From the NCBI RefSeq assembly GCF_016428645.1, contig NZ_JAELXW010000048.1, forward strand, positions 1-46,592: 46,592 nucleotides of DNA. Direction: 5' to 3'. This DNA comes from Glycomyces salinus (GTDB lineage Bacteria > Actinomycetota > Actinomycetes > Mycobacteriales > Micromonosporaceae). The notes below the pieces were generated by a model. It was not told where the DNA came from and did not search any database. It saw only the letters and a program-made list of their open reading frames with translations. Below, piece by piece: positions 1-7,945 of this stretch. Every line of letters starts with the position of its first letter. Positions within the stretch are counted from its first letter, which is position 1. A program made the position numbers and the translations under genes.

Positions 1-1
1 G

Positions 2-85
2 CCGCTGGAGAAGCCGACGCCGGTGTTCGCCAAGCTCGACCCGTCGATCGTCGACGAGGAGATCGAGCGGCTGGACGCTCCCTAG
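2..85 (+). CDS. metG: Methionyl-tRNA synthetase, C-terminal fragment (probable)
   Basis: Only the last 27 codons are inside the window, read from base 2 to the TAG at 83-85. The peptide contains KPTPVFAKLDPSIVDEEIERL-like sequence ending in DAP, which resembles the tail of actinobacterial methionyl-tRNA synthetases. In many actinomycetes metG lies just before tatD, and a tatD gene follows here at 1384, which supports the call. The catalytic part is outside the window, so identity rests on a short tail plus gene order. Confidence 0.55.
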   Translation, partial: PLEKPTPVFAKLDPSIVDEEIERLDAP

Positions 86-93
86 ACCGGACC

Positions 94-131
94 GGAAGCG
101 GCCCGGCGCCCGAGGGCGCCGGGCCGCTTCC
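94..131. terminator. Perfect 17-bp hairpin terminator
   Basis: Arms 94-110 and 115-131 are perfectly complementary around a 4-base loop (CGAG). The stem is nearly all G+C and has no long T run, as is usual in high-GC actinobacteria. It lies 8 bases after the metG-like stop and 6 bases before the stop of the convergent gene at 138-1277, so it can end transcription from both sides. Confidence 0.85.
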
Positions 132-137
132 GATCGT

Positions 138-1277
138 TCAGCTCGCGGCCAGTTCGCCGCGGGCGATCCACTTCTCGTAGACGCCGCGGCGCACCGGCTC
201 GGCGGCCGTCCGCGCCAGGATGTCCGAGCTGGGGCGGGCGAGCCGGAAGCGCCCCCACTCCTCGTCGGTGTCGACCATGGACCCCGAGACGCCGTTCCAC
301 GTCACGTGGGCCGACTCGCGCAGCACCCTCCGCACCCGCACTTCGCGGCCGAGTTCGACGCCGGGGATCTGGACGCGGCGCTCGGCCGTCAGCGGAATCC
401 AGACCCCCGACGAGTACGAGAACAGCTCGATCTCGGTGCCGTCGGGGATGTAGGCCAGGATCTGGGCGCCCTCGGGCAGCGGCAGGTCGACCAGGTCGGC
501 GGTGACGTACTCGGGAAGCAGGTGGCCGGACGAGAGGGCGAACCCGGTGCCGAGCACTGGCATGCCGCGCCGGTCCGAGGACGGCATCGACACCAGGCCC
601 TCGTAGTCGGGGGCGATCGGGGCCTCGCAGTCGCCCGGATCGGCCAGCGGCCAGCGCAGCGCGAACACCCACGGCTCGCCCGGCTCGGTCTCGCCGCCGA
701 GGACGCTGCGGGCGGTCGGGGTGCGCAGGTGGGCGATGTCCCTGCGCCGGTAGCAGAAACCGCCGGGCACGGCCGCGGTCTCGAATATCTTGGCGGCCTG
801 GACGGCGGTCAGGGGCCGCTCCATCGCCTCCCCGGCCTCCGGCGCGGAGGAGGCGCGCACCCGCTCCAGCAGCAGCCGGGCGGCCGGTTCGAGGTGCGGG
901 GTCTGGGTCAGGCGCCGGACGTACTCCAGGTCCAGGCCGGGGGCGAGGGGGACGGTCAGGGAGCGCTCGTCGGTCGCACTCACCGGCACGCCCTCGCGCA
1001 GCACCTCGGCGGCGGGCACGAAGCTCCGGTGCGGGAACTGGGTTCCCGGGCGGGGATTGACCAGGAAGTCGGGGCGCGGCAGCGCGGAGAACAGCTCCCA
1101 GGCGGCACCGTCGGCGATGGGCGCGGCCTGGTACTTCTCGCCGCGCCACTCGACGGTGACCAGCGCGGGCGGGTCGGGGGTGGTCGGGGGTGCCGGACGG
1201 CGCTGCTGGAGTGCCGCGGCTCGGTTGCGACGGGACGCGAGGTCACGTGTCATAGACGACTCGATTCGTGTGTCCAC
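138..1277 (-). CDS. Hypothetical protein, about 370 aa
   Basis: A 379-codon frame with strong GC3 bias reads from GTG at 1277 to TGA at 138. An ATG at 1253 (MTRDLAS) is an alternative start, and neither start has a clear ribosome site. The protein is soluble with no signal peptide or membrane segment. It starts with a basic, proline-rich stretch, then blocks such as VTVEWRGEKYQAAPI and PWVFALRWPL, and ends VYEKWIARGELAAS. I do not recognise the family. It is convergent with the metG-like gene and divergent from tatD, with about 106 bases between the two starts. Confidence 0.7.
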   Translation of the reverse strand: MDTRIESSMTRDLASRRNRAAALQQRRPAPPTTPDPPALVTVEWRGEKYQAAPIADGAAWELFSALPRPDFLVNPRPGTQFPHRSFVPAAEVLREGVPVSATDERSLTVPLAPGLDLEYVRRLTQTPHLEPAARLLLERVRASSAPEAGEAMERPLTAVQAAKIFETAAVPGGFCYRRRDIAHLRTPTARSVLGGETEPGEPWVFALRWPLADPGDCEAPIAPDYEGLVSMPSSDRRGMPVLGTGFALSSGHLLPEYVTADLVDLPLPEGAQILAYIPDGTEIELFSYSSGVWIPLTAERRVQIPGVELGREVRVRRVLRESAHVTWNGVSGSMVDTDEEWGRFRLARPSSDILARTAAEPVRRGVYEKWIARGELAAS

Positions 1278-1383
1278 GGCCGGTATACGCTCAGCGTCAA
1301 ACTAGGACTTTCGTGTCAGATGCATGTGACGCTCACGTGAATACGGTGTTACGGACACTCTCGGCCCGTGGCATCGTAGGAAT

Positions 1384-2247
1384 GTGAACCGAAAAGGACC
1401 AGCCCCGCTGCCGGAGCCGCTTCCGGCGCCGATCACCGACACGCACACCCATCTGGACATCGTCACCGCCGGATACGGCGAGGACGCCAGGCCCGTCCCC
1501 GCACCTACAGACAACGTTATCCGGGAGTTGATCGACGGCGCCGAGGCGGTCGGCGTCGGCACGATGGTGGAGGTCGGCACGGACGTGACCTCGTCCCGGT
1601 GGGCCGCCGAGCTGGCCGAGACCGACGGACGCGTGCTGGCCGCGGCCGCGCTCCACCCCAACGAGGCCCCGCTGCTGGACGACCTGGACTCGGCCCTGGC
1701 CGAGATCGACGTCTTGGCCGCGCGTCCGCGCGTGGCCGCGCTCGGCGAGACCGGACTGGACTACTTCCGCACCGACGAGCCCGGCAGGGACGCCCAGCGG
1801 CGGTCGTTCCGGGCCCACATCGAGTTCGCCAAGCGGCACGGGAAGGCCCTGGCCATCCACGACCGGGACGCCCACGAGGACGTCCTGTCCATCCTCGACC
1901 AGGAAGGCGCCCCCGAGCGGGTGGTGATGCACTGCTTCTCGGGCGACTTCGCGTTCGCGACCGAATGCGCGCGGCGCGGGTTCTACATGAGCTTCGCCGG
2001 GAACGTCACATTCAAGAACGCCGAGCGGCTGCGCGGGGCCGCCTCGGTCGCCCCGGCCGAGCTGCTGCTGGTCGAGACCGACGCGCCGTTCATGGCCCCG
2101 GTTCCGGTGCGCGGGCACGCCAACCACCCGGCGCTGACGAGCTACACCGCCCGCTTCCTGGCGGCCCACCTCGACCGGGACCTGGAGAAGTTCTGCCTCC
2201 AGCTGTCCGAGAACGCCCGGCGAGCCTTCGAGTCCTGGCAGGACTAG
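1384..2247 (+). CDS. tatD: TatD family metal-dependent hydrolase
   Basis: A 287-aa protein, slightly longer than the usual 260 because of a proline-rich N-terminus. TatD proteins are TIM-barrel deoxyribonucleases that use two divalent metals. Visible ligands are the HxH of DTHTHLD (His21, His23), the Glu of GETGLDYF (about residue 120), the His of AIHDRD (about 159), the His of MHCFSGD (about 184) and the Asp of VETDAPF (about 235). All metal ligands are present, so it should be active. The start is GTG. Its TAG overlaps the stop of the convergent copCD-like gene by four bases. Confidence 0.93.
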   Translation: MNRKGPAPLPEPLPAPITDTHTHLDIVTAGYGEDARPVPAPTDNVIRELIDGAEAVGVGTMVEVGTDVTSSRWAAELAETDGRVLAAAALHPNEAPLLDDLDSALAEIDVLAARPRVAALGETGLDYFRTDEPGRDAQRRSFRAHIEFAKRHGKALAIHDRDAHEDVLSILDQEGAPERVVMHCFSGDFAFATECARRGFYMSFAGNVTFKNAERLRGAASVAPAELLLVETDAPFMAPVPVRGHANHPALTSYTARFLAAHLDRDLEKFCLQLSENARRAFESWQD

Positions 2248-3899
2248 GTGACGTCCACGGCCGTTTCGGCGGTCTCGCTGTTCCCCTCGGTGTCGGTGAG
2301 GGTGAAGGTGAACAGGTACCGGCCGGCCTCGGGCAGGCTCACTTCGCCGCCGAGGATGCCGGTGCGCAGCTCGATCAGCCGCAGGGACTCGGGCTCGGCG
2401 TCCTCCAGGCCCCAGGTCGCCTCCCACTCGGTGGCCTCGAACGGCTCGCCGTCGAGGTCGGAGACGAGGACGCGCACCGAGTTCGGCCCCGGGCGGCCCG
2501 GTTCGAGCACCAGCTGCGCCGAGTACAGGTCCGTGTTGGCCCACACCGAGACCTCGGTGGAGGCGGCCTCGGCCGCGTCGGTCTCCAGCAGCGCGGTCTT
2601 GGCCGGGATCGCCTGCACCAGCACCACGACCGCCGCCAGGACGGCCGCGGCCAGTGCCACCTCGACGCCGACCAGTCGCCGCAGGGCGCGCCTGCCGCCA
2701 TCGCCGTCGCGCACGATCGCCTTGCGGGTGAACAGCCCCACGACGACGATGACGATCAGCAGGCCTGCCTTGAGCGCGACCAGGCGGCCGTAGTCGGTGT
2801 CGGTGAGCGCGGCGATCGAGTCGATGTGCAGCAGGGCGCTGGCGATACCGGCGACGACGGCGCAACCGACCAGCCACGGGACCAGGCCCATCCAGTTGCG
2901 GCGCGTCGGCTCGGGAATGTCGATGTCGCGTTTGGACACCAGCACCAGCAGCACCGCGAGCCCGCCGATCCAGGTGAGCGCGGCGGCGAGGTGGACGCCG
3001 TCGGCGGCGAAGGCGACCGGCACGGGCTCGGTGGCCATCGGGTGACCGGCCAGCGGCCAGGTCGCGCAGAGCGCCAGCGCGGTCGCGCCCAGCCCGGCCA
3101 GCGCGGGGGCGCCGGGGCGGTCGGTGACGACCAGGGTCCGCAGCAGGGGCAGCGCCAGGAGGACCAGCAGCAGCCGTAGCAGCCCGGCCAGGCCGGTGTT
3201 GGACTCCATGACCACCTGGAGAGACGTGCTGTCGAGCCCGCTCAGTGACGTGCCGACCTCGTAGGCGGCTTGGAGGACGATGCCGGTCACGGCGGTGACG
3301 GCGACGGCGCTGAGTCCGGCGCCGACCAGTCGGGCAGCGATCATCCGGGCGGGCGCGCCCCCGCTCGCGGGACTGCCGGTTCCCAGGCCGGCGGCCATGA
3401 GGACGCCGCCGCCGAGGGCCAGCGCGAGCCCGGCGTAGCCGATGCCCCGGTTGGTGTAGAGGAGCCCCTGGACGAGCGGGTCGGTCTCTGCCACGAGCGC
3501 CTCGGCGCCGGGGGGCTCGGTCTCTGCGCCGACCGAGAAGTCGAAGTTGCCCGAGACCGGGTGGCCGTCGTCGGATACGACGCGGTATCCGACCAGGTAG
3601 GTGCCTTCCTGGTCGGCGTCGATCGCGATGACCATGACCGAGGAGTCCTCACCCTCGGTGATGTCGGTGTCTACTCGGTCACCATTGGGAGCCACAACCC
3701 CGGTGGCCGCGTCCACCGGCTCGACTGGCTCGTTGAACTGGATGACGACCTCGGCCGGAGGGGTGTCGAGGACTTCGTCGGCGGCGGGTTCGGTCCCCGT
3801 GGCGAGGGCGTGCGCCCAAGCCCCCGAGGCCCAGAGGGCGCCCACCGTCGCCGCCGCGAGTGAGGCGCAGGCGAGGCGGGCGTGGAATCGACGTGACAT
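2244..3899 (-). CDS. CopC-CopD fusion copper-handling membrane protein
   Basis: Starting at ATG 3899 (MSRRFHARLACAS) gives 551 aa. Residues 1-29 form a signal peptide ending AWA, leaving an N-terminal His (HALATGTEP), the classic copper ligand of CopC. A CopC beta-sandwich follows, with FNEPVEP and DDGHPVSGNFDF carrying the second His/Asp ligands. Residues about 145-440 hold eight or so membrane helices of the CopD type (LTWIGGLAVLLVLV). The last about 100 residues form an extracytoplasmic beta domain. The layout resembles YcnJ-type proteins for copper import or periplasmic copper handling. Longer upstream readings would bury the signal peptide. The gene is divergent from the DsbA-like gene. 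Confidence 0.88.
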   Translation of the reverse strand: MSRRFHARLACASLAAATVGALWASGAWAHALATGTEPAADEVLDTPPAEVVIQFNEPVEPVDAATGVVAPNGDRVDTDITEGEDSSVMVIAIDADQEGTYLVGYRVVSDDGHPVSGNFDFSVGAETEPPGAEALVAETDPLVQGLLYTNRGIGYAGLALALGGGVLMAAGLGTGSPASGGAPARMIAARLVGAGLSAVAVTAVTGIVLQAAYEVGTSLSGLDSTSLQVVMESNTGLAGLLRLLLVLLALPLLRTLVVTDRPGAPALAGLGATALALCATWPLAGHPMATEPVPVAFAADGVHLAAALTWIGGLAVLLVLVSKRDIDIPEPTRRNWMGLVPWLVGCAVVAGIASALLHIDSIAALTDTDYGRLVALKAGLLIVIVVVGLFTRKAIVRDGDGGRRALRRLVGVEVALAAAVLAAVVVLVQAIPAKTALLETDAAEAASTEVSVWANTDLYSAQLVLEPGRPGPNSVRVLVSDLDGEPFEATEWEATWGLEDAEPESLRLIELRTGILGGEVSLPEAGRYLFTFTLTDTEGNSETAETAVDVT

Positions 3900-3963
3900 C
3901 CCGGCCGAGACTACTGGAGTCCGCCTCGCGAACGAACGACGGTTGAAAGAGGCATTGAGCGAG

Positions 3964-4689
3964 ATGGGTAAGTCTGAGCGCAAGCAGGCCGCCGAGGCCC
4001 TGCGCAGGCAGCAGGCGGCCGAGACCAGGCGCCGCAAGATCGTGTTCGGGACGGCCATCGCGTCGGCCGTGGTCCTCATCGGAGGGCTCCTGGCGGTGGG
4101 CATCTGGATCAACCGCGACACCGAGCGCGAGGTGCAGGCCCCGGAGGCGTCCACCACCGAGGACTTCGCGGTGCGGGTCGGAGACGGGCCGGTCGTGGTC
4201 GACCTCTACGTCGACTTCATGTGCCCGGCGTGCAAGCAGTTCGAGGCGGCCTACTCCGCGGACATCCAGGGCTGGGTCGACGACGGCTCGATCACGCTCG
4301 ACTACCACCCCATCACCATCCTGGACCGGCTCAGCCAGGGCACCGAGTACTCGACCCGGGCGGCCGCGGCGGCGGTGTGCGCGGCCGACGTCGGCGAGCA
4401 GGACTTCCTCGACTACGCACTGGCGCTGTACGAGAGCCAGCCGGCGGAGAACACCACGGGCCTGACCGACGCCCAGCTCAAGGACATCGGCTCCGATCTG
4501 GGGCTCGGCTCCGACTGGGAGCGGTGCGTGGACGATGAGACCTACCGGGGCTGGGCGCAGGAGGGCACCGACAGCGCCACCGGCGACCAGGGCGTGGAGG
4601 GCACGCCGACGGCCAAGGTCGACGGCGAGGTCGTCGACAACGCGGCCTTCGCCGACGAGGTCAACGCCGCGATCGAGTCGGCCGCTTAG
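3964..4689 (+). CDS. DsbA-like thioredoxin-fold protein, membrane anchored
   Basis: A 241-aa protein beginning MGKSERKQAAE. It has a charged cytoplasmic N-terminus, one membrane helix at about 25-46, and an external DsbA/thioredoxin domain (Pfam thioredoxin_4 type). The redox motif CPAC is at residues 87-90 in VDFMCPACKQFE, and the cis-proline loop is visible as VEGTPTAKVDGE near the C-terminus. It probably oxidises or isomerises disulfides in exported proteins. The divergent copper gene next door suggests, by inference only, help with metal or redox homeostasis. Its TAG overlaps the TAA of the convergent cbiO gene. Confidence 0.88.
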   Translation: MGKSERKQAAEALRRQQAAETRRRKIVFGTAIASAVVLIGGLLAVGIWINRDTEREVQAPEASTTEDFAVRVGDGPVVVDLYVDFMCPACKQFEAAYSADIQGWVDDGSITLDYHPITILDRLSQGTEYSTRAAAAAVCAADVGEQDFLDYALALYESQPAENTTGLTDAQLKDIGSDLGLGSDWERCVDDETYRGWAQEGTDSATGDQGVEGTPTAKVDGEVVDNAAFADEVNAAIESAA

Positions 4690-5435
4690 CCGAGCGCGGC
4701 CAGTGCGGCTTCGAGGCTGAAGCCGAACGGCAGCTCCAGCCGGTGCCGCTCCAGCAGGGCGGCATCGGCCAGCAGGTCTGCGGTCGGGCCGTCGGCGACG
4801 ATCCGGCCGCCGTCGAGGACCACGGCCCGTTCGCACAGTTGCAGCGCGTACGGCAGGTCGTGGGTGACCAGCAGCAGGGTCGGGGCGGTGCGACGCAGGA
4901 TCGCGGCCAGTTCGCGCCTGCTGGCCGGGTCGAGGTTGGCGCTCGGTTCGTCGAGGACGACGATGTCCGGGCGCATCGCCAGCACCCCGGCGAGGGCGGC
5001 GCGCCGCTGCTGCCCGACCGAGAGGTGGTGCGGGGGTCGCCCGGCCAGGTCGCTCAGGCCGACGTCGGCCAGGGCCGCGTCGACTCGTTCGCGCAGTTCG
5101 GCGCCCTTGAGGCCGAGGTTGGCCGGGCCGAAGCCGACGTCGTCGGCGACGGTCGGCATGAACAGCTGGTCGTCGGGGCTCTGGAAGACGATGCCGACGC
5201 GGCGGCGGATCTCGGGCAGGTTCTTCTTCTCCACGGTCAGGTCGCCGACGTCGACGGTGCCCTCGGACGCCTCCAGGAGTCCGGCCAGGTGCAGCATCAG
5301 CGTGGTCTTGCCGGCGCCGTTGGGTCCGAGGATCGCGACCCGCTCCCCCGACTGGACATCGATGTCCACGCCGTCGAGGGCGCGGTGGCCGTCGGGGTAG
5401 TCGTGGCGCAGGCCCGCCACCTTCAGTGCGGTCAC
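4686..5435 (-). CDS. cbiO: ECF transporter ATPase CbiO (nickel/cobalt)
   Basis: A 249-aa ABC ATPase with Walker A GPNGAGKT, Q-loop FQSPDDQLF, signature LSVGQQRR, Walker B IVVLDEPSANLD and switch His in THD. The FQ.PDDQLF form is typical of CbiO/EcfA. GTG at 5435 is chosen because it overlaps the cbiQ stop as GTGA and follows a GGTGGGGG ribosome site; an in-frame ATG at 5453 lies inside cbiQ. It powers the CbiM/CbiQ transporter encoded just upstream in the same operon. Confidence 0.93.
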   Translation of the reverse strand: MTALKVAGLRHDYPDGHRALDGVDIDVQSGERVAILGPNGAGKTTLMLHLAGLLEASEGTVDVGDLTVEKKNLPEIRRRVGIVFQSPDDQLFMPTVADDVGFGPANLGLKGAELRERVDAALADVGLSDLAGRPPHHLSVGQQRRAALAGVLAMRPDIVVLDEPSANLDPASRRELAAILRRTAPTLLLVTHDLPYALQLCERAVVLDGGRIVADGPTADLLADAALLERHRLELPFGFSLEAALAALG

Positions 5436-6193
5436 GCCCCCACCGCCGTCCATGCGGCCAGGCCCGCGGCCAGCGCCGGCGCGGCCATGGCCGCGCCCCA
5501 CTGGCTCAGGCTCGCGCTCCTGGGGCTGACCTCGATCGGCAGGCGCCCGATGTAGCCCCGGGCTGCCATGGCCTGCCAGACCCGTTCGCCGCGTTCGTAC
5601 GAGCGGATGAAGACAGTGCCCAGGCTCCGGGCCAGGGCACCGGCCTGCCACAGGAAGCGGGGATCGTCGCAGCGGGCGAGCCGCGCCCGCCGCATCTGGG
5701 CGACCTCGGCGGCCGTCAGGTGCGCGTACCGGATCGCGAACGCGGTGATCTGGAGCAGGATCTCGGGGCAGCGCAGGCGCGAGAGCCCGGCGAGCAGGTC
5801 GGCCACGGGGGTGGTGGCGGCCAGCAGGAGCGCGGCCCACACCCCGAGGGTGGCCTTGGCGACGAGGTTCCAACCGGCCCACAGGCCGTCGAGCGACAGC
5901 TCCAGCGGCCCCCATGAGACGGTCTGGCCGCCGGCCAGGAACGGGAAGGCGACGGCCAGCAGCAGGAACGGGGCTTCGATCAGGCTGCGGGAGGCCACCC
6001 AGAGCGCGGGCACGCGGGCGAGGGCGAACAGGGCGAGCAGGACGGCCGCGTAGACGCCGAAGGCCCAGACCGCCTCGCGTTCGGTGGCCACGACGGCGAA
6101 CGTGAAGGCGACCAGGGCGACGAGTTTGGCCTGCGGGGCGAGCCGGTGGATCGGGCTCGCCCCCGGCAGGTAGAGCCCGTCACCGCCGCTCAT
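5432..6193 (-). CDS. cbiQ: ECF transporter transmembrane subunit CbiQ
   Basis: A 253-aa integral membrane protein. CbiQ is the T-component that couples the ATPase to the substrate-binding M subunit. Seen here are the N-terminal HRLAPQAKLV motif, several hydrophobic helices, and the cytoplasmic coupling motifs ARRA-like (RRARLARCDD) and ERGERVWQAMAARGY, the latter typical of CbiQ/EcfT. Its ATG overlaps the stop of the PDGLE gene (ATGA at 6190-6193), and its own stop overlaps the cbiO start, so the whole set is translationally coupled. Confidence 0.93.
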   Translation of the reverse strand: MSGGDGLYLPGASPIHRLAPQAKLVALVAFTFAVVATEREAVWAFGVYAAVLLALFALARVPALWVASRSLIEAPFLLLAVAFPFLAGGQTVSWGPLELSLDGLWAGWNLVAKATLGVWAALLLAATTPVADLLAGLSRLRCPEILLQITAFAIRYAHLTAAEVAQMRRARLARCDDPRFLWQAGALARSLGTVFIRSYERGERVWQAMAARGYIGRLPIEVSPRSASLSQWGAAMAAPALAAGLAAWTAVGA

Positions 6194-6549
6194 GCGCCTT
6201 CGCTCCGGCCCCGCCTGCCCCTGGCCAGCAGCCAGAACAGCCCGGTGGCGAGGGCGAGGACGAGCAGGACTCCGAAGATCCCGGCCAGCGAGCCGCCGAC
6301 CGATGCGTTGTCGACGAAGGACAGCCCGTAGTCGGCCAGCGGTCCGCCGATCTCGTGCTCGCCGGCCTGCTGGGCGACGCAGTCGCCGTCGATGTCGCCT
6401 TCTTCGGTGGTGGTGCAGCCTTCGAGCATGACCGACTCGAGTCCGTCCGGCGAGGAGGAGGCGAACAGGGCGACGCCTCCGGCCATGAGGAGGGCGACGA
6501 TGACGCCGGCGATGATGAACCTGGAGGTCTTGATCGTGGGGGTCTGCAT
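6190..6549 (-). CDS. PDGLE-domain subunit of nickel/cobalt ECF transporter
   Basis: A 119-aa protein with one membrane helix near the start, the family motif PDGLE (SSPDGLES) just after it, an external loop containing cysteines, and a second helix near the C-terminus. It occupies the place of CbiN. The PDGLE family replaces CbiN in many nickel-type transporters (NikN), where it is needed with the M subunit for uptake. Its ATG begins directly after the TAG of cbiM. Confidence 0.88.
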   Translation of the reverse strand: MQTPTIKTSRFIIAGVIVALLMAGGVALFASSSPDGLESVMLEGCTTTEEGDIDGDCVAQQAGEHEIGGPLADYGLSFVDNASVGGSLAGIFGVLLVLALATGLFWLLARGRRGRSEGA

Positions 6550-7257
6550 CTAGGCGCGCTCCTCGGCGAGTCGGGACTCCGGGTCGGCGATCCTGGCGCC
6601 GCGCAGGGCGCGGACCAGGTCGGGGCGGGTGAGTGCGACGGCGGTGACGGCGGCCGCGGTGATGACGCCCTCGCCGATGCCGATGAGGACGTGGGTGCCG
6701 AGGATCGCGGCGGTGACCGAGCCGAGGGACTGGCCGATCGGCTCGCCGCCGATGGCGAACTGGACCAGGAATCCGGCCGAGGCGGCCACGACGCTGACGA
6801 CCGAGCCGGCGAAGACGGCGACGGTGACCCCGAACCGGGTGGACGGGAGGACCTTGAGGGCCAGGACGATCACGGCCCAGGCGACGAAGGTCGAGATGAC
6901 GGCCATGTTGATCACGTTCAGGCCCAGGGCGGTGACGCCCCCGTCGGCGAACAGGAGGGCCTGGACGGCGATCACGACGGTGACACATAGCACACCGAGG
7001 GCCGGGCCGAGGAGCGCGGCGGCGAGCGCGCCGCCGAGGAGGTGCCCCGAGACGCCCGCGGCGACCGGGAAGTTGAGCATCTGGGCGGCGAAGATGAACG
7101 CGGTGGCGAGCCCTGCGAGCGGGACGAGCCGGTCGTCGAGGCCCCGGCGAGCGGCGACGATGCAGGCGCCGACGATGAGGGCGGCGATGAGAGCGAACAC
7201 CAGCGAGGTCGGGATGCCGATGATCCCGTTGGGAATATGGAGCGCTTGATCGGACAC
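6550..7257 (-). CDS. cbiM: ECF transporter substrate-specific subunit CbiM/NikM
   Basis: A 235-aa membrane protein read from GTG 7257 (VSDQALHIPNGIIG). CbiM/NikM bind Ni2+ or Co2+ through the N-terminal amine, His2 and a further His. Here the HIPNG motif begins at residue 7, so either the N-terminus is trimmed or the coordination differs. Other family marks are QMLNFPVAAGVSGHLLGG (metal His) and HVLIGIGEG. The start has a GGAAAGG ribosome site about ten bases upstream. A longer reading from 7398 would run through the Nur-like box and is unlikely. Confidence 0.9.
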   Translation of the reverse strand: MSDQALHIPNGIIGIPTSLVFALIAALIVGACIVAARRGLDDRLVPLAGLATAFIFAAQMLNFPVAAGVSGHLLGGALAAALLGPALGVLCVTVVIAVQALLFADGGVTALGLNVINMAVISTFVAWAVIVLALKVLPSTRFGVTVAVFAGSVVSVVAASAGFLVQFAIGGEPIGQSLGSVTAAILGTHVLIGIGEGVITAAAVTAVALTRPDLVRALRGARIADPESRLAEERA

Positions 7258-7325
7258 GGGAGATGCCTTTCCCCAGGGTGGCGGTCGGCGCGGCGCGCCG
7301 GATGGGCGGGCCCGCCATTGGGCTA

Positions 7326-7342
7326 TTGCAATTATTTTGCAA
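7326..7342 (-). promoter_or_regulatory. Nur-type nickel regulator box before the cbiM operon
   Basis: The bases are TTGCAA-TTATT-TTGCAA, exactly the tTGCaa-N5-ttGCAA form reported for Nur, the nickel-responsive Fur-family repressor of Streptomyces coelicolor (from memory). It lies about 70 bases upstream of the cbiM start in the only A+T-rich patch of this intergenic region, where a promoter would be expected. This argues that the transporter takes up nickel and is shut off when nickel is plentiful. Confidence 0.75.
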
Positions 7343-7421
7343 GAGCAACCCGGTGCTTGTCCACCCGCGGCCGCGCAGGATCTGCCAAGCGAGCTCACAG
7401 GCGATTGTCAGGGACAGAGGG

Positions 7422-7427
7422 TAGTGT
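7422..7427 (+). promoter_or_regulatory. Possible -10 element for the peroxiredoxin gene
   Basis: TAGTGT lies eight bases before the GTG start of the peroxiredoxin gene and there is no convincing ribosome site between them. That spacing would put the transcript start at or within a few bases of the GTG, as in leaderless actinobacterial mRNAs. A good -35 at 17 bases is not visible, so this is tentative. Confidence 0.35.
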
Positions 7428-7435
7428 CTTGATCT

Positions 7436-7909
7436 GTGAACGTGAGACTTGAGCCTGGTGACGCGGCACCTGACTTCACGCTGGCGAGCGACAACGGCGA
7501 CCCGGTGACCCTGTCGAGCCTGCAAGGGCGCAAGGTCATCCTCTACGCCTATCCGCGGGCGATGACGCCCGGCTGCACAAAGGAGGCCTGCGACTTCCGC
7601 GACAGCCTGGCCTCGCTCCAGGCCGCGGGGTACGCGGTGCTGGGGATCAGCCCGGACGAGCCGGAGGCGCTGGCCAAGTTCGTCGACCGCGACGGCCTGA
7701 CCTTCCCGCTGCTGTCCGACCCCGAGCACAAAGTGCTCGAGGAGTACGGGGCGTGGGGCGAGAAGAAGAACTACGGGCGCACCGTCCTGGGCGTGATCCG
7801 TTCGACGTTCGTGATCGACGAGGAGGGCAAGATCGCCCTCGCTCAGTACAACGTCAAGGCCACCGGCCACGTCGCCCGGCTGAAGAAGCAGCTCGGCCTA
7901 GAGGACTGA
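7436..7909 (+). CDS. bcp: Thioredoxin-dependent peroxiredoxin, Bcp/PrxQ type
   Basis: A 157-aa protein of normal Bcp length that reduces hydroperoxides using thioredoxin. The active site YPRAMTPGCTKEAC holds the peroxidatic Cys47 and the resolving Cys52 five residues on, typical of the 2-Cys PrxQ class. The opening LEPGDAAPDFTL and the STFVIDEEGKI strand are also characteristic. The position PRAMTPG has Met where most members have Asn or Asp. It is divergent from cbiM. Confidence 0.93.
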   Translation: MNVRLEPGDAAPDFTLASDNGDPVTLSSLQGRKVILYAYPRAMTPGCTKEACDFRDSLASLQAAGYAVLGISPDEPEALAKFVDRDGLTFPLLSDPEHKVLEEYGAWGEKKNYGRTVLGVIRSTFVIDEEGKIALAQYNVKATGHVARLKKQLGLED

Positions 7910-7945
7910 TCCACCGGACGGTCCGAAGCCGCGGGCGCCGCGTCC

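Noticed and set aside
1333-2877. Long minus-strand frame of 514 codons across tatD and copCD
   Set aside because: It is antisense to two clear genes, is Arg/Gly/Pro-rich low-complexity sequence and has no ribosome site.
3900-4157. 86-residue N-terminal extension of the CopC/CopD protein
   Set aside because: It would bury a clear signal peptide, and it overlaps the start of the divergent DsbA-like gene.
6194-7870. Long minus-strand frame that includes CbiQ at its end
   Set aside because: Only the CbiQ part (from 6193) has family motifs; the upstream part is a shadow of the cbiM and peroxiredoxin regions.
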